Positions 30,918-36,351 of a DNA stretch of 36,351 nucleotides are shown here, piece after piece. Both the position numbers and the translations under genes were made by a program. Within the stretch, counting starts at the first letter, position 1. Every line of letters begins with the position of its first letter. The notes beneath the pieces were generated by a model. The model did no database searches and was not told the origin of the DNA. It saw only the letters and a list, made by a program, of their open reading frames with translations. The DNA comes from Bacillus sp. Xin1 (GTDB lineage Bacteria > Bacillota > Bacilli > Bacillales > Bacillaceae_G), in the NCBI RefSeq assembly GCF_013314535.1, contig NZ_JABUAE010000037.1, positions 1 to 36,351 of the forward strand. Reading direction: 5' to 3'.

Positions 30918-31113
30918 CTCATCTCTCCTTTTCTTTTTGTTTTATTATTACGATTTCTCGGAATTTGCTTAATGTAAAACTATGTAACACACATTAAACA
31001 AGAGGTCTTTATACAAGGTCTTTTGAACTTGTAATTTGAACCTGTAATAAATATATAATACATTTCAAGAAAAATCAATGTTAAATTGGCAGATTTTAAT
31101 AGGATGATTCATT

Positions 31114-31141
31114 TTGAATTAGGAATATACGTCTATATAAT
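31114..31141 (+). promoter_or_regulatory. Promoter of the MerR-family gene
   Basis: TTGAAT (31114-31119), 16-bp spacer, TATAAT (31136-31141). Transcription from here would begin near 31148, which argues against a start codon at 31157. Confidence 0.6.
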
Positions 31142-31201
31142 GAAGGATAAGAAAAATTGTTTGAAGAAATAAATCTATTTGAAAGAAATGGAGAAGGAAA
31201 T

Positions 31202-32035
31202 ATGTTATTCAATCAACGGTTTACAATTGGGGAAATGGCAAAAATGCATAATATTGCGGAATCAACGTTACGTTATTATGATGAAAAAGGTATTTTTCAT
31301 CCATCCATTGTTGATCCACAAACAAATTATCGGTACTATACGATCGATCAATTTTCACTTTTGGATACCATTAAATTTTTACGTCAATTAAATATTTCTT
31401 TGAAAGAAATCAAGACGTATATTGATGAGAGAAATCCATCTTATGCTTTAAATTTGCTGGAAAAACAGCAAGAATTGATGTTGAAGAAACAAAGGGAAAT
31501 TGACTATGCATTGGCAAAAATGAATCATAAAATTGAAATGATGAAAGAAGCTACTGCTTCAAAAGCAAATCATGTGACATTTAAGAAATTACCAAAGAGA
31601 AAAATTACAGCGTTAGCTATCGCACCGAATATAACAGATGATATGTTTGAGTACTATATCCACTCACTTCAAAAAAATATGAAGCAAATAGATGATAGTT
31701 TATTTTCAGGAGATTTAGGTGTGACAGTGTCAAAAGAAGGGTTACTTCAAAATGAATTTCAATCATATAATAGTGTTTTTATTCTTCTTGACTATATGCC
31801 GTTTCAAATTACTACTTCAGAGGAAATTAAAGAAGGGATGTTCGCTTGCTCTTTTCACCATGGACCATATGAAGAAACGGATGGAACTTACAAGAATCTG
31901 TTAATGGATATTAAGGAAAAAGGATATGAAGTGTCTGGAGATGCAATTGAGCTCGCTTTAATTGACTGGTCTGTGACAGAGAATCCAAAAGAGCAAGTTA
32001 CAGAGATACAAATTCCGGTAATAAAAAAGGAATAA
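31202..32035 (+). CDS. MerR family regulator with GyrI-like ligand domain (BltR/BmrR-like)
   Basis: A 277-residue regulator. The N-terminal winged helix FTIGEMAKMHNIAESTLRYYDEKGIFHP (about 7-34) and YRYYTIDQFSLL are the MerR DNA-binding signature; a coiled-coil dimerisation helix (about 75-115) and a C-terminal GyrI-like effector domain follow. It probably binds a drug and activates the adjacent MATE exporter gene, whose promoter carries a perfect MerR-type dyad 40 bp after this gene. ATG 31202 follows GGAGAAGGA; an upstream TTG frame is not favoured. Confidence 0.88.
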   Translation: MLFNQRFTIGEMAKMHNIAESTLRYYDEKGIFHPSIVDPQTNYRYYTIDQFSLLDTIKFLRQLNISLKEIKTYIDERNPSYALNLLEKQQELMLKKQREIDYALAKMNHKIEMMKEATASKANHVTFKKLPKRKITALAIAPNITDDMFEYYIHSLQKNMKQIDDSLFSGDLGVTVSKEGLLQNEFQSYNSVFILLDYMPFQITTSEEIKEGMFACSFHHGPYEETDGTYKNLLMDIKEKGYEVSGDAIELALIDWSVTENPKEQVTEIQIPVIKKE

Positions 32036-32071
32036 AAGGTTGTATAACAAAAATGCATATTAAATTCTCGC

Positions 32072-32102
32072 TTGACCTTCAAGTAACTTGAAGGTTTAAA
32101 AT
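32072..32102 (+). promoter_or_regulatory. MerR-type promoter/operator of the MATE gene
   Basis: TTGACC (32072-32077), a 19-bp spacer and TAAAAT (32097-32102). The region 32075-32095 is a perfect dyad of ACCTTCAAGT and its complement around one central A. The over-long spacer with an internal dyad is the hallmark of MerR activation by DNA distortion. Confidence 0.88.
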
Positions 32103-32134
32103 GTGAACAGAGAATTGTAAAGGAGCATTTTGTT

Positions 32135-33490
32135 ATGGAAACAACTGAGAAATTAAGAGAAAAACCAATAAAAAGTTTATTTATATCTTATTTAATACCA
32201 GCGGTTCTTGGAATGGTATTAATGTCGGTGAATATTGTAATCGATGCCGTTATGATTAGTAGGGGCGTCGGAGCGAATGGCTTAGCGGGAGTAAACGTTG
32301 CTGTCCCAGCCTTTTCTATTTTTTTCTCTATATCGTTGTGGATTGGAATGGGCGGGGCTACACTATACTCCATTGCATTAGGTGAAAATAAAATAGAGCG
32401 AGCAAGATCAATCTTTACACAATCTATGATAGTAGCTATTGTAATTGTTGGTTTATTAATGGCTATTTGTTTATGGAGAATAGAAGATTTAGCTTATTTA
32501 TTTGGAGCAAATGAAGTAATCTTGCCGTATGCCTTAGACTATCTAACTGTATTATTAACATTTGGAATGATATACGTATTAGAAAATATTTTAAGTACAT
32601 TTATACGAAACGATGGAAATCCAAATTTAGCAATGGCGGGGCTTGTTGTAACAGCGTTATTAAATATTGTATTTGATTATATCTTTATTTTTATATTTGG
32701 TTGGGGCGTAACAGGGGCAGCAGCAGCGACTATCTTATCAGCAGCAATTGGTTTTCTTGTATTACTAAGTCATTTCTTTAGAAAAAGTAGTATTTTAAAA
32801 TGGACGAAATTTCATTTTGAATGGAATACAGTTAAACAAATTATGGTGATTGGTTTTCCAAGTTTCACCGCAGAAATAACAGTAGCAATTGTAACAATTG
32901 GATTTAATATAGCCTTTATTCAATATGCCGGAGAATTAGGTGTTGCCTCATATGCAATGGTCAATAGTATTCACTCGATGACACTATTGTTGTTCTTTGG
33001 CGTTGGAGCAGCATTACAACCAATTACAAGTTTTCATTACGGGGCAAATTTACCTGAACGGTTGAAAGAAGGATTACACTTTGCGGTAAAAATAGCTGTT
33101 GTACTTGGATGTGTGGCGATTGTGATTGGATTATTCTTTGGGAAATACATTATCGGTCTATTTGATGTCCAATCAACAGAATTACTTACACTAACTGTAA
33201 CGGGAATTAGTCTTTTCTTTATTCAATATGTATTTTTAGGTTATAACATTGTATACGGAGAATATTTCCAATCGGTGAGACAAACAAGAAAGTCCGTCTT
33301 TATTATTTTGAGCCGTGGTTTATTATTCATTATTCCACTCTTATTGATTATGCCAAAGTTGTTTGGTGTAAATGGAATTTGGCTTGTAATGCCAGTCGCA
33401 GAGTTATTAACAGCGATTATCGTATTTGGAATGAATCGTGTTTCTCATCCTGTATCAGTACGACATGTAGAAAGAGAGCATGTAGTATGA
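32135..33490 (+). CDS. MATE family efflux transporter
   Basis: A 451-residue protein with 12 predicted helices in two homologous halves. The first MATE repeat starts near SLFISYLIPAVLGMVLMSVNIVIDAVMISRGVG, with the second near PSFTAEITVAIVTIGFN. NPNLAMAGLVVTALLNIVFDYIFIF is the conserved block. It is likely an Na+- or H+-driven drug exporter of the DinF/NorM-like Bacillus type, under control of the neighbouring MerR regulator. The ATG follows AAAGGAGC. Confidence 0.9.
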   Translation: METTEKLREKPIKSLFISYLIPAVLGMVLMSVNIVIDAVMISRGVGANGLAGVNVAVPAFSIFFSISLWIGMGGATLYSIALGENKIERARSIFTQSMIVAIVIVGLLMAICLWRIEDLAYLFGANEVILPYALDYLTVLLTFGMIYVLENILSTFIRNDGNPNLAMAGLVVTALLNIVFDYIFIFIFGWGVTGAAAATILSAAIGFLVLLSHFFRKSSILKWTKFHFEWNTVKQIMVIGFPSFTAEITVAIVTIGFNIAFIQYAGELGVASYAMVNSIHSMTLLLFFGVGAALQPITSFHYGANLPERLKEGLHFAVKIAVVLGCVAIVIGLFFGKYIIGLFDVQSTELLTLTVTGISLFFIQYVFLGYNIVYGEYFQSVRQTRKSVFIILSRGLLFIIPLLLIMPKLFGVNGIWLVMPVAELLTAIIVFGMNRVSHPVSVRHVEREHVV

Positions 33491-33492
33491 TA

Positions 33493-33530
33493 GAAATCCC
33501 CTTAATAAATTAAGGGGATTTCTTATTTTT
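33493..33530. terminator. Bidirectional terminator between MATE and DUF421 genes
   Basis: GAAATCCCCTTAAT / ATTAAGGGGATTTC with a 2-nt loop and T-rich tail. The stop of the minus-strand DUF421 gene lies inside the right arm. Confidence 0.85.
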
Positions 33531-34187
33531 TAAGCTAACTGTAAAAGAGCCATCTGTTTCTTGAACAGAAGCAAATGCAATGTTTTGGATGTCTTCAAAT
33601 CCTTTTTTTAGCAACTCATTACGGAGCCATTTCTCATTTTTATGGATTAATCTTAAATTATCATATTGGATATGCGCATCAACAATAAGGGCGATTGGTA
33701 GACCGGCATATGTAACATCCATATGCATATCTTTAGGAGTAAGAGGAACAAGTTCCCTTTTAGGTAAAATGCTAATAGCACCATTTGCTTCTAAAATCGC
33801 ATATTCGATTTCATTTACGCTAGGATATCCCGCTACTCTAAGGTTAGAAAGCAACTCAGCTATTGGATATCTGCTTTGTTTTAAGTTCTCGAATAGGATA
33901 TTTCCATGTTTAATTAGAATCGTAGGCTGCCCTAGGATAAAACGATTGAGCTTATTTAGTAAACTAAGTTTCGTAATGAAAAGGTGAAGACATGTAATAA
34001 CAACCATACCAACTATACCTTCCCATATCCCATCGACTGGTATAGCTTGAAATGCTAGGTAGGATAAAAAAATAATGGCACCAAAATCATGTGGTGTAAG
34101 CTGTGCCAATGCTGATTTTCCTAATAGTTTAATCGCTATAATAAACAATAAAAAAAAGAATGTTACATTACATAAAAAAGCAATCAA
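33510..34187 (-). CDS. DUF421 (YetF/YdfR-like) membrane protein, TTG start
   Basis: A 225-residue protein: three N-terminal membrane helices, with the GKSALAQLTPHDFGAIIFLSYLAFQ block (about 24-48) typical of DUF421, and a soluble C-terminal domain (about 85-225). TTG 34187 is preceded by AGAGGTG with 6-nt spacing; GTG 34196 lies within that site. B. subtilis YetF-type proteins are spore or envelope proteins of unknown activity. Monocistronic. Confidence 0.85.
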   Translation of the reverse strand: MIAFLCNVTFFFLLFIIAIKLLGKSALAQLTPHDFGAIIFLSYLAFQAIPVDGIWEGIVGMVVITCLHLFITKLSLLNKLNRFILGQPTILIKHGNILFENLKQSRYPIAELLSNLRVAGYPSVNEIEYAILEANGAISILPKRELVPLTPKDMHMDVTYAGLPIALIVDAHIQYDNLRLIHKNEKWLRNELLKKGFEDIQNIAFASVQETDGSFTVSLKNKKSP

Positions 34188-34367
34188 TGTCTGCACCTCT
34201 TATATAAAATTCATGATGTAAATTGTGTATACGTTATTCAATATTCCCATATCTATTGTAAATATTACCTTTTTAGGGTAAATAAGGGTAAATCGGAAAG
34301 TTGAGATGTACAAATAAACAAGTGGATATTATGATGGGAATATAGAAAAAAATAGGAGTATGTGTAG

Positions 34368-34949
34368 ATGTTAAAGAAGAAAAAAATTATTAAGTATAGC
34401 TTAATTTTAATTATGATTGTAGTAGGTTATATGGGTATTTTACAATATAACATTTATAAGCATGGGCATATGAAAGCGCCAGATGATGCAGACTACATGA
34501 TTCTTTTAGGTGCGAAGGTGAAAGGAACGAAGCCTTCCTATTCTTTACAATATCGCATCGATAAAGCTGCGGAATATTTAAAGAAACATGAACAGACGAT
34601 TGTGATTGTATCTGGCGGGAAAGGAAAAGGAGAAGATATTTCCGAAGCGCTAGCTATGAAACAAGGATTAATGAAGCAGGATATTGCAGAACAAAGAATT
34701 ATTATGGAAGATCGTTCAACAAATACAGACGAGAATATTGAATTTTCAAAGGCACTTATTCCAGCAAATAAGAAAAAAGGGATGATTGTTACAAATGATT
34801 TTCATATGTTTCGGGCCAAAAAAATTGCTGAAAAACAAGGGCTGAAGGTAGAGGGGCTTTCTGCGAAAACACCTAAACCGATTATTATTCAGTCAAATGT
34901 GAGGGAGTATTTTGCGATTACACAGTATTGGTTATTAAATCGAATATGA
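34368..34949 (+). CDS. YdcF-family (DUF218/ElyC-SanA-like) protein
   Basis: A 193-residue protein with one N-terminal membrane anchor (about residues 8-27) and a DUF218 domain: DYMILLGAKVKGTKPSYSLQYR (about 42-63), IVIVSGGKGKGEDISEA, RSTNTDENIEFS and VTNDFHMFRAKKIA. These Rossmann-like domains occur in ElyC, SanA and YdcF; roles in envelope biology are suggested, and YdcF binds SAM. Active on the outer face is inference from the anchor topology. Function in Bacillus unknown. Confidence 0.87.
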   Translation: MLKKKKIIKYSLILIMIVVGYMGILQYNIYKHGHMKAPDDADYMILLGAKVKGTKPSYSLQYRIDKAAEYLKKHEQTIVIVSGGKGKGEDISEALAMKQGLMKQDIAEQRIIMEDRSTNTDENIEFSKALIPANKKKGMIVTNDFHMFRAKKIAEKQGLKVEGLSAKTPKPIIIQSNVREYFAITQYWLLNRI

Positions 34950-35061
34950 CGATAAATCTTACAAAAGTGTAATCTGAGTGAAAGGTAAAGCGATAGTTTC
35001 TAAAGTAGTTGCATGACATAATAAAGGTAACAAAAACAACGAAACTTTAGAGGTGAATCGT

Positions 35062-35379
35062 ATGAAAGGCAATAATATTTTATCTTCAATTTGTTACTTT
35101 AGCATTTTCTTTGCGCCATTTCTATTTCCAATTATCGTCTATTTTATTGCAGAAGATGACGTGAAATATCATGCGAAAAAAGCATTGTGGACACACGTTT
35201 TCCCATTTGTAATTTTGTTTGGTGGACTGGCGCTTTCGGGTGTGTTTGGTTTAAGTTTTGGAGAATCTACGAGTGTTGGAATTGGAATTGTTGTAACATA
35301 TGTCGTCTTTGCAATTGTAGGAATCTATTATTTCATCTGGAATATTGTGAAAGGTATTAAAGTATTGAGAACAGCTTAA
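35062..35379 (+). CDS. DUF4870-like small membrane protein
   Basis: A 105-residue protein with three predicted helices (about 8-28, 45-70, 75-98) and an acidic/basic loop EDDVKYHAKKALW (about 33-45) between the first two. The loop and helix pattern are typical of DUF4870 proteins. ATG 35062 follows TTAGAGGTG at 7-nt spacing, so the GTG 35053 start is not used. Function unknown. Confidence 0.8.
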   Translation: MKGNNILSSICYFSIFFAPFLFPIIVYFIAEDDVKYHAKKALWTHVFPFVILFGGLALSGVFGLSFGESTSVGIGIVVTYVVFAIVGIYYFIWNIVKGIKVLRTA

Positions 35380-35389
35380 TATGTGCAGG

Positions 35390-35418
35390 AGGATCAATCG
35401 TAAAGATTGGTCCTTTTG
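35390..35418 (+). terminator. Rho-independent terminator of the DUF4870 gene
   Basis: AGGATCAATC / GATTGGTCCT with a 5-nt loop and TTTTG. Confidence 0.78.
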
Positions 35419-35508
35419 TATGATTATTTCCCGATGAGCATATCCTTTGTATGTAGGAAAAGAATGTGTTACTTATTGAGTATTCAGATTATAAAGGGTG
35501 GGGAAAGT

Positions 35509-36243
35509 ATGAATGAAATGATACATAAGATGGAACAACATGCATCAGTTCGTAAATATAAAAATGAATCAATTCCAAAGAATATAGTTGAAAGAATGGT
35601 ACAAGCAGCGCAGCACGCGGCCTCATCACATTTTGTTCAAGCGTATTCAGTTATGTATATTACAGATGAAAATTTAAAAGCGCAACTAGCAGAGCTATCG
35701 GGCAATCGTCATGTGAAGGATTGCGCAGCATTTTTTGTTTGCTGTGCAGATTTAAAGCGTTTAGAAAAAGCATGTGAGAAACATGGAGCGGAGATAAAGA
35801 GTGATACTGTAGAGGATTTTATTGTAGCAACAGTAGATGTATCGTTATTTGCACAAAACTTAGCGCTTGCGGCAGAGTCATTAGGATACGGTATTTGTTA
35901 TATTGGTGGAATTCGTAACAACCCAGAAGAAGTGAGTCATTTGCTTCATCTGCCAGATAAAGTGTATCCGGTGTTTGGAATGACGATTGGAGTACCTAAT
36001 GAAAGTCATGCAGTGAAACCGCGTTTATCAGTTGAAGCGATTTTACATGAAAACACATATGACGAAAATAAATATGATGAATTACTAGAAGAATATGATA
36101 GAACAACGAATGAATATTATAAGGGAAGATCTACGAATCAAAAAGATGTAACATGGACAGGATCAATGAGCGCTTTCATGTCAAAAGAGAAGCGAATGCA
36201 TATGAAGGAGTTTTTGATTAAAAGAGGGCTTAATAAACGATAA
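35509..36243 (+). CDS. NAD(P)H-dependent nitroreductase/flavin oxidoreductase (NfrA-like)
   Basis: A 244-residue FMN-dependent nitroreductase of the NfsA/NfrA type. HASVRKYKNESIPKNIVERMV at about 10-31 (FMN phosphate contact R-x-y/f pattern), ESLGYGICYIGGIRNNPEEV at about 125-144, and the C-terminal dimer arm ending SAFMSKEKRMHMKEFLIKRGL are present. It reduces nitro-compounds or flavins using NADPH/NADH. ATG 35509 after AAAGGGTGGGG is chosen; a longer upstream frame crosses the preceding terminator. Remaining sequence to 36351 holds no gene. Confidence 0.88.
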   Translation: MNEMIHKMEQHASVRKYKNESIPKNIVERMVQAAQHAASSHFVQAYSVMYITDENLKAQLAELSGNRHVKDCAAFFVCCADLKRLEKACEKHGAEIKSDTVEDFIVATVDVSLFAQNLALAAESLGYGICYIGGIRNNPEEVSHLLHLPDKVYPVFGMTIGVPNESHAVKPRLSVEAILHENTYDENKYDELLEEYDRTTNEYYKGRSTNQKDVTWTGSMSAFMSKEKRMHMKEFLIKRGLNKR

Positions 36244-36351
36244 GTTGAAATCATTAATCAACTCCATTTGTTTGATGAGGGAGAAGAGAAAGAAACGCTC
36301 CTATATTTTAAAAACATAAAAGAATGAAGTGAAAAGACCTTAGCATAGCTG
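36244..36351. other. 3' end of the window, no gene seen
   Basis: A/T-rich intergenic sequence with no clear hairpin or ORF; the last bases (AAAAGACCTTAGC) may belong to a feature outside the window. Confidence 0.4.

Noticed and set aside
1-36351. Prophage, integron or complete insertion sequence
   Set aside because: No integrase, transposase, capsid or recombinase gene is present.

Overview
The window looks like a chromosomal segment of a low-GC Firmicute, most likely a member of the Bacillus cereus group. Supporting points: A/T-rich codons, strong AAGGAGG-type ribosome binding sites, frequent TTG/GTG starts, Rho-independent terminators after most transcription units, and a backbone order (dynA/ypbR - ypbS - ypcP - ypdQ-like RNase H - ypeP - ypeQ - ypzA - cspD) that I recall from Bacillus subtilis. 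A GerN-type antiporter and species-typical dispersed repeats fit B. cereus sensu lato. The species call is inference.

Layout. 0-7.3 kb: a DUF418 membrane protein, a Fur-box-controlled micro-ORF, the two-headed dynamin DynA, a small unknown protein, a GNAT acetyltransferase, YpbS and a two-domain sulfurtransferase. 7.3-12.1 kb is an accessory block between ypbS/sulfurtransferase and ypcP. It holds a tandem pair of structured RNA repeats behind a promoter with a palindrome in its spacer, a MITE-like element, an unknown TTG-start gene, and a three-gene operon (Gly-rich lipoprotein, glutathionylspermidine-synthase-like ATP-grasp ligase, DUF350 membrane protein). It ends with an M-box Mg2+ riboswitch that precedes a short Pro-rich peptide ORF and a remarkable MgtA-like protein lacking all membrane and phosphorylation domains. 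12.1-18.4 kb: ypcP exonuclease, an FbpB-family small basic protein, a small unknown basic protein, a gene-poor stretch, acetoacetyl-CoA synthetase, a tandem GNAT protein, an isochorismatase-fold hydrolase and a second repeat-bearing intergenic region.

18.4-25.3 kb: a DUF6123-like protein, an EamA exporter, RNase HI-like protein, aldose epimerase, a preQ1-I riboswitch with queT, ypeP, ypeQ, ypzA, cspD, a YqcI/YcgG haem-oxygenase-like protein, a LysE-type exporter and an unknown protein. 25.3-36.35 kb: a sterol-desaturase-type gene with a one-base frameshift in an A7 run, the ywcB-like/actP-like acetate symporter operon, an omega-amino-acid:pyruvate aminotransferase, a GerN-like antiporter, a MerR regulator with a MATE exporter behind a textbook 19-bp-spacer MerR promoter, a DUF421 protein, a YdcF-like protein, a DUF4870-like membrane protein and an NfrA-type nitroreductase.

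The most notable items are (i) the Mg2+-riboswitch / proline-rich leader / soluble MgtA actuator-domain unit, (ii) the regulated tandem RNA, (iii) the Fur-regulated 28-residue membrane microprotein and (iv) the lipoprotein-ATP-grasp ligase operon. No rRNA, tRNA, CRISPR array, complete transposon or prophage was seen.
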